From Mortierella sp. BCC40632 (lineage: Eukaryota > Mortierellomycota > Mortierellomycetes > Mortierellales > Mortierellaceae), in the NCBI GenBank assembly GCA_011634665.1, contig WAEK01000008.1, forward strand, positions 861,501 through 925,500: a DNA stretch of 64,000 bases, in the 5' to 3' direction. Every line of letters starts with the position of its first letter. The first letter of the stretch is position 1. Shown here in pieces: positions 1 to 11,580 of the stretch. The position numbers and the translations under genes were made by a program. The notes under the pieces were generated by a model. It was not told where the DNA came from. It searched no databases and worked only from the letters and a program-made list of their open reading frames with translations.

Positions 1-804
1 GAGGCCTTGCGTTTACCTCCTGTTTCTAATCTTTAAAGGACACTCAAAGTGTTGAGGATTCCAAAGAGTCAGTTTGGAGCCCGAGCCCTTGATATGTTTT
101 GGAGAGCAGGTCATCATCAAGCAATCTGCGAACTGAATTCTCAAAAATGTGAACGGGTGTCAAGTGCCATGATCTTGGACCTATTGACGGGTTGTCCTGT
201 TCTGGAAAGATTTTTTTGCAGATCGAGTCCTTGGGATGGATGTTCGCCGGGATAAAAACCCTGGGTATGCACACACTTGGTGCATATTGAGCTCTATTTT
301 GATCTGTCCACTTCATCAAGTCCACCACTATATTTGTTGCAACACATTTTTGGACAGTTCCCCTTTGAATCCTTAAATAGCCCTGGCTGTGAAGAATGTG
401 GAAAGGAGGATGTGAAGGGACGTTTTGCCCTTCGGGATTTTGTATACAGGTGACTGGCCGTATTGAGAAAGCTGGGGGTGCTGAGTTTAAGGCTTCAGAT
501 TGAACAAAGTCGACTAGCACATCTAGCTCTATCCGGCAATGAGTTTGAGTGACTGGAATTGAGAGCTGTCAGACGCGTTCTAAACCAGACACTTTTCTTC
601 AGGCTGAGTGAAGGGCTTTGTCAACTCGTGACACTCCAACGACTAGTGAGGGTGGGGTTGACATATACACTTGAGCTAGGAAAAGAGAAGAAGGCATGGA
701 TCAAGGAATTCTGGTCATATACTTCAGTCTCTATTCAATGCTCAATTAGTCCTAACCATAATATTGTTGTTTGCTTTCTATCAGACCTGGAGAGAAGGGA
801 GTAA
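1..804 (+). pseudogene. Decayed 3' part of a family I F-box/LRR-like gene
   Basis: The reading frame from about position 49 matches the C-terminal half of the intact family I proteins further right: it keeps the FGARALDMFW, ICELN and MILDLLTGCPVLE stretches that align with FGAQAMETLW, LRELN and MIILDLLTGCPMLE. It then breaks at a run of seven T near 210-217. Dropping one T would restore the ADRVLGMDV reading, so this is a frameshift. A later frame (559-804) still shows the end of the family, with FFRLSEGLCQLVTLQRLV resembling AFRLREGLHSLRGLSHLRV of the copy ending at 8474. The region between the two contains stops. The 5' half lies outside the window. It is best read as a dead gene and the leftmost member of the array. 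Confidence 0.75.
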
Positions 805-823
805 GCTACTCTCTGCACGATCA

Positions 824-854
<31 letters not shown>

Positions 855-1350
855 GATGACAGACCGATTATTCGTTTGGACGAAATAAATTGATGATTTT
901 AGTCAATAAGGGGTACACCTTCTTCAGTTGGATTTGGCATTGCAATTGTAGCAAGTGGTTCCTTCTGGGATAGAATGGATGCCGTTGTAGGTTTCTCTAG
1001 TAGTGAAGGCGAAGTGAACGGCTGTACTCTTAGAGAAGTATCGACTGTGTCTCTCGCATTGACCAATATTGTGTTCTCAAGGCAGGTGATGAGGACTACT
1101 CGAAAGAGGATGAGGCGAAGGAAGAGAAAGAAATAGAATATAGTGGAGTGGAGAGGTCTTGTCACCATTTTTTCAGGAACCAACAACTGATTTTTTTTTT
1201 TTTTTTTTTTTTTTTTTGAAGAGGGACTGCGCCATAGTTGGACAATCATCCTATGCAAAGGAAAGCAATAAAGTCCTCAAGAAAACGCGTGGCAGTTTCT
1301 CTCCCTCTCTCTTTCGTTATCGACATTAAAAAGCAAGGGGACTCTACAGA
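805..1350. other. Intergenic, homopolymer-rich
   Basis: This stretch holds a run of about 30 A (near 825-854) and a run of about 27 T (near 1191-1217). I see no coding segment on either strand that resembles a known family. The last 100 bases, with pyrimidine-rich CTCTCCCTCTCTC, probably hold the promoter and leader of the F-box gene starting at 1351. Confidence 0.5.
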
Positions 1351-3160
1351 ATGAGCGCTACTGATATTCTCGAGTTATTCGAAGTTCAGGTTCAAATCAG
1401 ATCCTTGCTTCCGAAAAGGGACCTCGCACGATGTGCACTTGTCTGTTCATCCTGGCATCAAATCTTTCAACCATTCATCTACCGCTCCATCTCCATCGGC
1501 AGGAAAGAATGGGTTCCTCGGAAAATTTTGTTCCCTCGCGCAAATCTTGTTCGTTCACTCCGACTTCATGACAGAATCCCTTTTTTCTTGTGTGCAGATT
1601 TGAAGCGTCATTTCCATGACCAATTAACAACGCTATGGATCGACAATGTGCACCAAGGAATGAACTACGACAACTTTCCATTCGAGCAATGGGAGGAAGT
1701 AGTAGAGTTGACTGACAATAACCGACACTCTCTTAAGACACTAAGACTGAACCCTCAACACGGAGTTCCATCCGAGTTGGTAAGCCAAATCCTTGGCGCA
1801 GAGAGTGCTGAAGGAGACAACGACTCTGCTGGCAACAATGAGATAGATCGCATCTGCTTGGACGTCAATATTCAGCTAAAAGTCTCTATCCTGCCTCAGC
1901 CAAGACTTACCAACCTCCGACACCTTGAGCTCCAAAGACTAGCTCTTGACACTGTAGAGATGGTGGAATCGGTCATGTCTCTGTGTCAACAACTCGAATC
2001 TCTCTCACTTGATTTGGTCTTTATTCTTTACCGTCATGGACATTTTGGCGTACCAACCTTTCCTTTACCTGTTGGATCGGCTCTCTATCAACTAATTGAG
2101 TCCGAGAACCCATCTGGACCATTGAAGCAGTCAACTCAACAACAACGACGCTTTAGTCAGGAAAAGGGACTTCAGTCAGCCAACCATCAGGTCGAGTACC
2201 GATACCTTCGAGTGTTGAAACTTCATCGAGTTCTCTCATGCGACTCGAGAGCTCTCTGGGGATGGTTTATTGCACCATGCTCTAATCTACAACGTCTTGA
2301 ATGGACGATTGCTATGGGACATGGATTTCCAGCCTATGCTATCTGTGGAAATAGGAGGCGTCATGGTTCAGATGGGAAGGCGCCGAGATATATACCCTGG
2401 AACCAACAAAAACCAATAGAAGAACTCTTGATCTCTGGCAAGGACACATTTATCGAGGATCATCACATTGCCTGGCTTCTTAAGCAAAATGTGAAGGATG
2501 ACCAAGATCCATTGAAAACACAAGGCCAACAAATCAACATGAACCAACGACAAGGCCAAGTGGTTCGAGAGTCCCAAAGACTCACGTTACTATCGGTTCC
2601 ACGTAGTGGGTTTGGAGCACAAGCAATGGAGACACTGTGGCGATATGGTCTCAACAACACTCTTCGCGAACTGAACATCACACAATGTAAACAAGCATCG
2701 AGCATGATTATCCTTGATCTACTGACAGGATGTCCTATGCTCGAGAAGCTTTTCAGCAGACACAGTCTATGGCGAAGATGTGATTTTCGATCGACGACCC
2801 TGGGTTTGCAATCGGTTAAAGCATCTTTTACTCTTTTTCAATTTGAGAGTACCTGGCATGCCTCAAGAATGTATGATAGCACGTCGTACGAATGTAAAGT
2901 GTTTCTGTTCTAGAGTTACTGGTAAGGACATTGGGTGTGTATTCGCGTGGAGGCAAGCTGAAGCTCAGGATTTGATTTACGCGCGACTTTTAACATTGAC
3001 GGAGCTGGAGGTCCTAGATATGAGGCATGGCTTTCCAAAGACTGTTTATGGAGAAAAGGTGCATCATCTCTTGAGTGAGAGGTCCGATCTTACGACACGT
3101 GAGGCGTTAAATCGACTGGAGAGCTTGAAGCGATTGCGTACTGTCTTGGGACCAGAATAA
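1351..3160 (+). pseudogene. Family I F-box/LRR-like gene, copy A, with one-base frameshift
   Basis: The start ATG at 1351 opens an F-box (residues about 10-50, with the LARCALVCSSWHQIFQPF core), followed by leucine-rich repeat-like segments such as LTNLRHLELQRLAL and LRVLKLHRVL. F-box proteins usually present substrates to an SCF ubiquitin ligase through Skp1; this role is inferred from the family. The frame is broken at 2750-2754, where this copy has AAGCTTTTCAGC and the intact copy B has AAGCTTTCAGC. The extra T ends the protein early at 2913, while the original frame continues to a stop at 3160 (seen from 2780). The N-terminal third differs from copies B and C, but from about 2016 onward the DNA is nearly identical to copy B. 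The break sits in a T run, so an assembly error is possible. Confidence 0.8.
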
Positions 3161-3894
3161 TCTTCTCTATGGTTGCTGAGAGAATGGATGAATAGGGGGC
3201 GCGATAGTCTATGAGATGTCGAAGCCGACATGTCGATCATGTAGATCCATTAGAACTATTGGTGATGGATGACTTGGAGGAATGAGTTTCTATTAAGAAT
3301 AAAAGCGAAAAAGACTTACAGGATGACCCCATAGCTAGAGATTGTAGTCGGATGAGCATGCCAGAAGACGAATTGAGCTGGAGCTTTTTTTCTTCTTCAA
3401 ATCCAATCAGCCATTAAATAATGAACGGGGTCAAACAGGTTTCTCTGACAGATCGGAAGAGCAAACCAAAGAGATGATTGTGATATCCTACTCAATTTTA
3501 GTTACGACCCAAAAAATCGATGTGGAGCAAGTTGTCAGCTACATTATCTTTAGCCCTTTGAAGGCTTGAAAGGCTTACTCCAGCATTGAGGCTTTGAGCA
3601 ATCTGACTCTTTCAAGTGGATGTTGGATCTTTGTGGTGTATCCTTACAAGACTATGAAAGAGTGTCTATTCTTGCTCCTTGGCTCCTTTATGTGAGCACT
3701 GAAGGCAGCAGCATTCAAAGGTTCGCGTCCTGTAGACGTTGCGTAATGTGGTTAAACTTTTTGGAACTCAGGCCAGTCTCAGGGACGGAGCTGGCGCAGT
3801 CATGGTCTCTCTTCCCTCCCCAGTCACAGGCCTCTAAAAAAGTGGTGTTCCATGACTCTAATGAACATCTTTGTTTCCTTTCTAGAGAATCAAC
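3161..3894. other. Spacer between F-box copies A and B (duplicated at 5707-6439)
   Basis: This non-coding spacer is present twice as part of the 2.54-kb tandem unit. It holds the 3' end of the upstream gene and the promoter/leader of the downstream one. A CTAG just before the start (TTTCCTTTCTAGAGAATCAACATGG) could be a 3' splice site for a leader intron, but no donor is certain. No other gene is seen in it. Confidence 0.6.
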
Positions 3895-5706
3895 ATGGCG
3901 GCCGCCAATGCACTACAGCTTCCTGAAATCTTGGCCAACATCGGAGTCTTTCTCTCTCGTGGAGATCTCTCCCAATGTGCACTCGTCTGCTCCTCCTGGA
4001 ATGCCATCTTTCAGCCACTCGTCTGGAACTCCATTCTCTTGAGTGAGAGTGAGTCCATCCCCACCTCTGCCTTGACCCTGCAAGTAAAGCATATTCGTAC
4101 TTTATACTTTCATGGTCGGATTTCTGGAGAAATGTGCGAGTTTGTACGGACCCAGCTTGGTTCTCAGCTCACGTCTATCTTTTTACAAAAAATGAGCCGA
4201 GGGACACGCTTGAAGAATCAGGGACATCTCGAACTCTGGCAGGACATTACAAAGGTCGTCGCCAACAATCGTCATACCCTTCAGTCACTTTCAATAGTGG
4301 TTCGTTATGATGTTCCACTAGAACACGTTGGTCAGGTTATTTGCCCGGATAGAGCCGGGACAGAGAGCGACCCGACAAGTAAACATGAGATGGATGCCAT
4401 CTGCTTGGATGCCGATAGAAAGTTACTAGTCTCCATCTTACCTCAGCCGAGACTTACCAACCTCCGACACCTTGAGCTCCAAAGACTAGCTCTTGACTCT
4501 GTAGGGATGATGGAATCAGTCTTGTCTCTGTGTCAACGGCTCGAGTCTCTCACACTCGATATGGTCTTTATTCTTTACCGTCATGGACATTTTGGCGTAC
4601 CAACCTTTCCTTTACCTGTTGGATCGGCTCTCTATCAACTAATTGAGTCCGAGAACCCATCTGGACCATTGAAGCAGTCAGCTCAACAACAACGACACTT
4701 TAGTCGGGAAAAGGGACTCCAGTCAGCCAACCATCAGGTCGAGTACCGATACCTTCGAGTGTTGAAACTTCATCGAGTTCTCTCATGCGACTCGAGAGCT
4801 CTCTGGGGATGGTTTATTGCACCATGCTCTAATCTACAACGTCTTGAATGGACGATTGCTATGGGACATGGATTTCCAGCCTATGCTATCTGTGGAAATA
4901 GGAGGCGTCATGGTTCAGATGGGAAGGCGCCGAGATATATACCCTGGAACCAACAAAAACCAATAGAAGAACTCTTGATCTCTGGCAAGGACACATTTAT
5001 CGAGGATCATCACATTGCCTGGCTTCTTAAGCAAAATGTGAAGGATGACCAAGATCCATTGAAAACACAAGGCCAACAAATCAACATGAACCAACGACAA
5101 GGCCAAGTGGTTCGAGAGTCCCAAAGACTCACGTTACTATCGGTTCCACGTAGTGGGTTTGGAGCACAAGCAATGGAGACACTGTGGCGATATGGTCTCA
5201 ACAACACTCTTCGCGAACTGAACATCACACAATGTAAACAAGCATCGAGCATGATTATCCTTGATCTACTGACAGGATGTCCTATGCTCGAGAAGCTTTC
5301 AGCAGACACAGTCTATGGCGAAGATGTGATTTTCGATCGACGACCCTGGGTTTGCAATCGGTTAAAGCATCTTTTACTCTTTTTCAATTTGAGAGTACCT
5401 GGCATGCCTCAAGAATGTATGATAGCACGTCGTACGAATGTAAAGTGTTTCTGTTCTAGAGTTACTGGTAAGGACATTGGGTGTGTATTCGCGTGGAGGC
5501 AAGCTGAAGCTCAGGATTTGATTTACGCGCGACTTTTAACATTGACGGAGCTGGAGGTCCTAGATATGAGGCATGGCTTTCCAAAGACTGTTTATGGAGA
5601 AAAGGTGCATCATCTCTTGAGTGAGAGGTCCGATCTTACGACACGTGAGGCGTTAAATCGACTGGAGAGCTTGAAGCGATTGCGTACTGTCTTGGGACCA
5701 GAATAA
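3895..5706 (+). CDS. Family I F-box/LRR-like protein, copy B (chimeric, intact)
   Basis: This intronless gene encodes 603 residues. The N-terminal F-box (residues about 8-48, LPEILANIGVFLSRGDLSQC) is followed by leucine-rich segments, for example LTNLRHLELQRLAL, YLRVLKLHRVL and LRELNITQC. By family, it is probably a substrate receptor of an SCF ubiquitin ligase; its target cannot be read from sequence. The first half is essentially identical to copy C, while the second half (after about residue 260) is essentially identical to copy A including its C-terminus ending in GPE. It is therefore a fusion of its two neighbours made by unequal crossing-over. It is the only copy of the three whose frame is open throughout, so it may be the only working one. 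Confidence 0.85.
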   Translation: MAAANALQLPEILANIGVFLSRGDLSQCALVCSSWNAIFQPLVWNSILLSESESIPTSALTLQVKHIRTLYFHGRISGEMCEFVRTQLGSQLTSIFLQKMSRGTRLKNQGHLELWQDITKVVANNRHTLQSLSIVVRYDVPLEHVGQVICPDRAGTESDPTSKHEMDAICLDADRKLLVSILPQPRLTNLRHLELQRLALDSVGMMESVLSLCQRLESLTLDMVFILYRHGHFGVPTFPLPVGSALYQLIESENPSGPLKQSAQQQRHFSREKGLQSANHQVEYRYLRVLKLHRVLSCDSRALWGWFIAPCSNLQRLEWTIAMGHGFPAYAICGNRRRHGSDGKAPRYIPWNQQKPIEELLISGKDTFIEDHHIAWLLKQNVKDDQDPLKTQGQQINMNQRQGQVVRESQRLTLLSVPRSGFGAQAMETLWRYGLNNTLRELNITQCKQASSMIILDLLTGCPMLEKLSADTVYGEDVIFDRRPWVCNRLKHLLLFFNLRVPGMPQECMIARRTNVKCFCSRVTGKDIGCVFAWRQAEAQDLIYARLLTLTELEVLDMRHGFPKTVYGEKVHHLLSERSDLTTREALNRLESLKRLRTVLGPE

Positions 5707-6439
5707 TCTTCTCTATGGTTGCTGAGAGAATGGATGAATAGGGGGCGCGATAGTCTATGAGATGTCGAAGCCGACATGTCGATCATGTAGATCCATTAGA
5801 ACTATTGGTGATGGATGACTTGGAGGAATGAGTTTCTATTAAGAATAAAAGCGAAAAGACTTACAGGATGACCCCATAGCTAGAGATTGTAGTCGGATGA
5901 GCATGCCAGAGAAGACGAATTGAGCTGGAGCTTTTTTTCTTCTTCAAATCCAATCAGCCATTAAATAATGAACGGGGTCAAACAGGTTTCTCTGACAGAT
6001 CGGAAGAGCAAACCAAAGAGATGATTGTGATATCCTACTCAATTTTAGTTACGACCCAAAAAATCGATGTGGAGCAAGTTGTCAGCTACATTATCTTTAG
6101 CCCTTTGAAGGCTTGAAAGGCTTACTCCAGCATTGAGGCTTTGAGCAATCTGACTCTTTCAAGTGGATGTTGGATCTTTGTGGTGTATCCTTACAAGACT
6201 ATGAAAGAGTGTCTATTCTTGCTCCTTGGCTCCTTTATGTGAGCACTGAAGGCAGCAGCATTCAAAGGTTCGCGTCCTGTAGACGTTGCGTAATGTGGTT
6301 AAACTTTTTGGAACTCAGGCCAGTCTCAGGGACGGAGCTGGCGCAGTCATGGTCTCTCTTCCCTCCCCAGTCACAGGCCTCTAAAAAGTGGTGTTCCATG
6401 ACTCTAATGAACATGCTGTTTCCTTTCTAGAGAATCAAC
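5707..6439. other. Spacer between F-box copies B and C
   Basis: This is the second copy of the spacer at 3161-3894, differing by single-base homopolymer indels and by GAACATGCTGTTT in place of GAACATCTTTGTTT close to the start codon. No independent gene is seen. Confidence 0.6.
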
Positions 6440-8474
6440 ATGGCAGCCGCCAATGCACTACAGCTTCCTGAAATCTTGGCCAACATCGGAGTCTTTCTCT
6501 CTCGTGGAGATCTCTCCCAATGTGCACTCGTCTGCTCCTCCTGGAATGCCATCTTTCAGCCACTCGTCTGGAACTCCATTCTCTTGAGTGAGAGTGAGTC
6601 CATCCCCACCTCTGCCTTGACCCTGCAAGTAAAGCATATTCGTACTTTATACTTTCATGGTCGGATTTCTGGAGAAATGTGCGAGTTTGTACGGACCCAG
6701 CTTGGTTCTCAGCTCACGTCTATCTTTTACAAAAATGAGCCGAGGGACACGCTTGAAGAATCAGGGACATCTCGAACTCTGGCAGGACATTACAAAGGTC
6801 GTCGCCAACAATCGTCATACCCTTCAGTCACTTTCAATAGTGGTTCGTTATGATGTTCCACTAGAACACGTTGGTCAGGTTATTTGCCCGGATAGAGCCG
6901 GGACAGAGAGCGACCCGACAAGTAAACATGAGATGGATGCCATCTGCTTGGATGCCGATAGAAAGTTACTAGTCTCCATCTTACCTCAGCCGAGACTTAC
7001 CAACCTCCGACACCTTGAGCTCCAAAGACTAGCTCTTGACTCTGTAGGGATGATGGAATCAGTCTTGTCTCTGTGTCAACGGCTCGAGTCTCTCACACTC
7101 GATATGGTCTTTATTCTTTACCGTCATGGACATTTTGGCGTACCAACCTTTCCTTTACCTGTTGGATCGGCTCTCTATCAACTAATTGAGTCCGAGAACC
7201 CATCTGGACCATTGAAGCAGTCAGCTCAACAACAACGACACTTTAGTCAGGAAAAGGGACTCCAGTCAGCCAACCATCAGGTCGAGTACCGATACCTTCG
7301 AGTGTTGAAACTTCATCGAGTTCTCTCATGCGACTCGAGAGCTCTCTGGGGATGGTTTATTGCACCATGCTCTAATCTACAACGTCTTGAATGGACGATT
7401 GCTATGGGACATGGATTTCCAGCCTATGCTATCTGTGGAAATAGGAGGCGTCATGGTTCAGATGGGAAGGCGCCGAGATATATACCCTGGAACCAACAAA
7501 AACCAATAGAAGAACTCTTGATCTCTGGCAAGGACACATTTATCGAGGATCATCACATTGCCTGGCTTCTTAAGCAAAATGTGAAGGATGACCAAGATCC
7601 ATTGAAAACACAAGGCCAACAAATCAACATGAACCAACGACAAGGCCAAGTGGTTCGAGAGTCCCAAAGACTCACGTTACTATCGGTTCCACGTAGTGGG
7701 TTTGGAGCACAAGCAATGGAGACACTGTGGCGATATGGTCTCAACAACACTCTTCGCGAACTGAACATCACACAATGTAAACAAGCATCGAGCATGATTA
7801 TCCTTGATCTACTGACAGGATGTCCTATGCTCGAAAAGTTTTCAGCCGACCGAATCCATGGCGAGGATGTGTATCGGGATGAACGACCATGGATATGTGG
7901 ACGATTGAAGCAACTAGAATTGTTTTTTGATGTGAGTTGTTTAGAGACCCCAGATTGTTTTCTGGAGCATCTGTATGGAGGACCAGTTCTTGGGAATGAA
8001 CCTCATTATGGAGATGACAGCAAAGACCATGGACATGCCAAACGACTTTTAGCAGTCCGTCGTTCCATCTATGCGCGACTTGCGACACTGAGTCGGTTGG
8101 AGGTCTTGGATTTGAGGCGAACGTTTCATCCGAGGTTTCTTTCTTACTCTTCATGGAATCAAGGAGGAAAAGAAGGAGAAGAGACGGAAACACCAAGGCC
8201 CTTGGATTGGATCAGTTCTCGGACACTTGCCTTTCGGTTAAGAGAGGGATTGCATTCTTTGAGAGGATTGAGCCATCTAAGAGTCGTCCAATTGTCGGAC
8301 GCACGTTATTTCAGGAAGGATGAACAGGTGTGGAAAGAACGGTATTGGCCAAAAGTTCAAGTCAAGTTCAGTTGGGACAACATGCATCAAATGTATTACC
8401 AACAAAAGATCGAAGATGACATTAGTCAGTATGGACGGCTACAAGGAGCTTCGAAAGCAAGTGAGAGCGAGTAA
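6440..8474 (+). pseudogene. Family I F-box/LRR-like gene, copy C, with two-base frameshift
   Basis: The ATG at 6440 opens the same F-box N-terminus as copy B. The frame is lost at about 6724-6735, where copy B has TCTTTTTACAAAAAATG and this copy has TCTTTTACAAAAATG (one T and one A fewer), and that frame stops at 6853. The rest of the protein is open in another frame to the stop at 8474. From about 7829 the C-terminus differs from copies A and B (RIHGEDVYRDERPWICGRLK in place of the DTVYGEDVIFDRRPW version) and it extends further, ending in basic and acidic residues. This longer end resembles the relic at 559-804 and is probably the original family C-terminus. Both missing bases lie in homopolymers, so a consensus error cannot be excluded. 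Confidence 0.8.
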
Positions 8475-9138
8475 TGGAGGAGACAGAGTCATGAGAGAGA
8501 GAAAGAGAGGAAGCAAGAAAGAATGGGGAAAAGGGGATGGGAAGATGGAAAAGGTTTTTTTGTGCAGAATAGATAGTTTGGCAAAGGCAAGGTCTATTTT
8601 TTTTTTTTTTTTTGGCTGAACGTTATTTCATCACTGGTTACAAGGCCAAGAATTTTTTCTTTTTTTCCTTTTAATGGATTAACTATCTGGGAGATTACGA
8701 AGAAGAAGAAGAAGAAGAATAGAATAGAGAGAGAGGCCCAGAGAACAAAAAAGATAATGAAAGATATGTACATTGACGTGAGCGCAGTAGACCGATGGTG
8801 CCGAGATCCCAAAGAAAAAAAAAAAAAGGAAAAAGGAAAAAAAAAAAAAAAAAAAAAAAGAGGAAAGCGAGCGTTGATATGGTTAAAGTCTCTAGATAGA
8901 ATGAGCGACATGTTGTTGTCAGAAAGTGCTAGGTAGGAGATCGGTGGTGCTAGAAAAGTAAAGCGAGAGTGCGAGAGGAGTGCGAAATCGGGACTTTGGG
9001 CTGAGATGGACAGCTAAGAGAAATGATCCAGGCAGCAGGAAGGGAGAAAGGGAGAGAGAGGGAGAGAGAAAGAGAGGGAGAGAGAGGCGTGCAGAGACCA
9101 AGATATCGAGCAGCACGCCATTGGTGGTCGACAGGGAT
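8475..9138. other. Intergenic low-complexity DNA
   Basis: The stretch contains GA-rich runs, a T run (8598-8613), GAA repeats (8699-8718) and A runs (8814-8860). It lies at the 3' ends of two converging genes, so it mainly holds 3' untranslated sequence. I see no further gene in it. Confidence 0.5.
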
Positions 9139-9733
9139 TTACTGGAGATCCTGGTATTCTCCGTTCTGCTGCTGATGGTAGTATCCTGCATTGATGTCCT
9201 GCTGTTGCTGCTGCTGGAAGAGAGATGGGTCATCAGCACTCTTGGCCTCATCGTCACCATCTTTGTCCTTGCTAGTTGCTGCCTGTCGCTCGATCTTGGT
9301 CGTCTGTGGGTCCATGGGGGAAGAGGGACCAAAGAGGAAAGGGAAAAGAAGAAAAGAAACCAGTTAGTGTGCTGAGAAAGAGTAAAGCATGATCCAGAAC
9401 CTTGATCATGGATAAGTAGTATATTTCCTCGTTTGGTCGGTGTGAGCTCCTCATGGAGTGGTTGCATGGGACAGTGTCCAGCAACGTGGTCCGCCTTCCT
9501 CCAGTCAGAGGTCAGCGTTGGAATGCAGCCAAAAAAAAAAAAAATAGCATACGAACCAAGGAGAGAGCGGGTCTCTCTCATGCTTACCTCTCTGTACTTG
9601 GAAAGATAGATCTTTAGGGCCTCTGCATAGTTCTCAAAGCCAAGCGACTGCATCGCCCAGAGAATATCCTCGCCGTTGATTGTCTTTCTCTTTTCCAATT
9701 GGCACCTGTCGCTTGCTGCGAAAGAGAGACAGG

Positions 9734-9777
<44 letters not shown>

Positions 9778-10067
9778 ACAGAAGGGGTGTGAGTATCAGG
9801 CATTATTCACCTTCCAGGTGGGGTAGCCAAGCAAAAGTGTACCCTTGTCGCACTAGTCTGGGTGCTATCTGCCCGCTAACCTTCGCTAGTGATGAACGAG
9901 ATGAACTCTGAGACGCATTCCTGCACGGTTTCTTTGGCTTCCTTTGCGATTTTTGCATTGTCTGGCAAGGCCTTCTTCATGATCCTCGCAACGTTTGCGA
10001 TGGGCAAGAATCGATCCTGCTCCTTGAAATCATCCAGCTCGTCTCCGGATTGATGTTGCTCCGACAT
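9139..10067 (-). CDS. HAP3: CCAAT-binding factor subunit NF-YB/HapC
   Basis: Three exons on the minus strand (10067-9881, 9715-9588, 9303-9139) give 159 residues with all phases consistent. Residues 18-105 form the NF-YB histone fold: it opens with [18 protein letters not shown], and the second exon supplies the [20 protein letters not shown] stretch that contacts NF-YC and DNA. The protein pairs with NF-YC (HapE) and NF-YA (HapB) to bind CCAAT boxes in promoters in the nucleus. The short tail is acidic, then glutamine-rich. The introns begin GTTAGC and GTAAGC; the first contains a GA/CT microsatellite. The ATG at 10067 is chosen because it precedes the fold directly with a short acidic leader. 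Its promoter is shared with the divergent TRAPPC6 gene. The family assignment is very secure. Confidence 0.96.
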
Positions 10068-10733
10068 GGTAAAGATTTATAGATGGGGGGTTAACTGGGT
10101 CAAATAGCTGGGGGAAGGGAGCGAGAAGAGAGTAGAGAGGATGAGGAAGATACGGAATAAAGCAAAAACAGAAAACAAAGGGAAAAAAAAAACAAAAAAA
10201 GGGCGGCTCGATTAGAGAAAGCGAGTAAAAAAGGTGGGAGGGGGAATGAAAATCCGTAGCTTTGGCAGAGGAGAGAGAAAGGGAGAGAGAGAGAGCGAGA
10301 GGGAGAAAGAGAGAGAGAAAGAAGAGAAAGAAAGAAAGGAGAAAGGATGCGTGCCGGCAATTGTTGCGCGGGTTGATGGGTGAATGCCTCTGCTAGACGA
10401 ACGGACAACCAAGACGAGGAGGACAGACAGAGACAGAGGAACAGAGACCGAGGGAAAAAAAAAAAAAAAAAGAGACGTGGTCTTTGTCATGTTTGTACGT
10501 GATTTTCAAGAAAAAGATTCGTTCGCACTTGGACTCTACTCGCGCGCTCTTGGCCCATCTCATTCCTCCACAACCAACAGAGGTCTTTTCTGCACCACCA
10601 AACGACCTGGGACCATAGCTCACCATCTTCGCCCACAAAGAACAGTCGGTCGCAAGGAAAATAAACAAAAGAAAAGTAGAAAAAGTGCTACAGCAGTTTG
10701 TGTGCGTGAGCGCAAGACAGGATTTCATAAAAG
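10068..10733. promoter_or_regulatory. Divergent promoter region of NF-YB and TRAPPC6
   Basis: This 666-bp interval separates the two start codons, so it must hold both promoters. It has a long GA-rich tract (about 10268-10350) and an A run at 10456-10472. I see no clear TATA box and no gene. Confidence 0.55.
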
Positions 10734-11539
10734 ATGGCATCAGGTCAACCCCAGGGCAGGATGGTGAACGAGTCCATCATCGAGTTTCTTTCTGCAGAGA
10801 TGGTAGAGGCCATGATTAGGACAGTCAAGGACGATGCCCTTAGGCTCGGCTCAGAAAAAGATTCCACATACGGGAACGATGTCGCAGATGGAACCCGAGA
10901 CTATCCAGAAGGAGACGAGGCTATGGAAGCCGTATTTGCCAAGTTGGAAATGATCGGCTTTCGCGTCGGAGAGCGACTGATAGAGAGGTACCATTTTGGT
11001 GATGAGGGGAAGCCAAATGGGGGTTTATTCATCATTTGAATAACGCCAGCTCATTTCCTTGGCATTTGATGACTCTGCGTCTGCCTTTCTAAACAAGAGA
11101 CCACACTCCAAGTCTAATGGTGTTGATATTCTCTTGAATGAACCACGACTATTAGGATTAGCAAGGATAGGATGAGGTTCACGGACAATTTGGACGTTAT
11201 CAAATTCGTTTGCAAGGAAGTGTGGATGTTCCTATTCAAGAAGCAAATCGACAACCTCAAGACGAACCACAGAGTAAGACGGAGAGAACCCTTGTTTCAA
11301 CAGCATGAATAGCTGCTGAAGAACATCAAGGAAAGCACTGCTAGGTTGAACATACGCGATGGTAGTGAAACTAACAGAGTTGATGATCAAATAGGGCGTG
11401 TATGTTCTCCAGGACAACAACTTCCGATGGTTCTCAAGAGTAGCGCACGAGCAGAACTCTCCAGAGTCTATAAAACGCATCACACCTGTAAGTTCTACAC
11501 TGTGGTCTTGTCTGCATATCACGAGTCTCTTTCTCTTTT

Positions 11540-11580
<41 letters not shown>

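Larger units (their letters stand above)
2016..7828 (+). repeat. 2.54-kb tandem duplication spanning three F-box genes
   Basis: The DNA from about 2016 to about 5283 repeats at an offset of about 2545 bases (2547 between copies A and B, 2543 between B and C), ending near 7828 where copy C diverges. Each period runs from the middle of one F-box gene through its 3' end and the intergenic spacer into the first half of the next gene. The spacers at 3161-3894 and 5707-6439 match except for small indels, for example GAAAAAGAC against GAAAAGAC and CCAGAAGACG against CCAGAGAAGACG. Breakpoints inside homologous coding sequence are the mark of unequal crossing-over. Confidence 0.9.

Noticed and set aside
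8919..9803. A long minus-strand frame of 294 codons over the NF-YB locus
   Set aside because: It reads through exon 2 of NF-YB and then through GA/CT repeats and introns; only the spliced three-exon model keeps the conserved fold.
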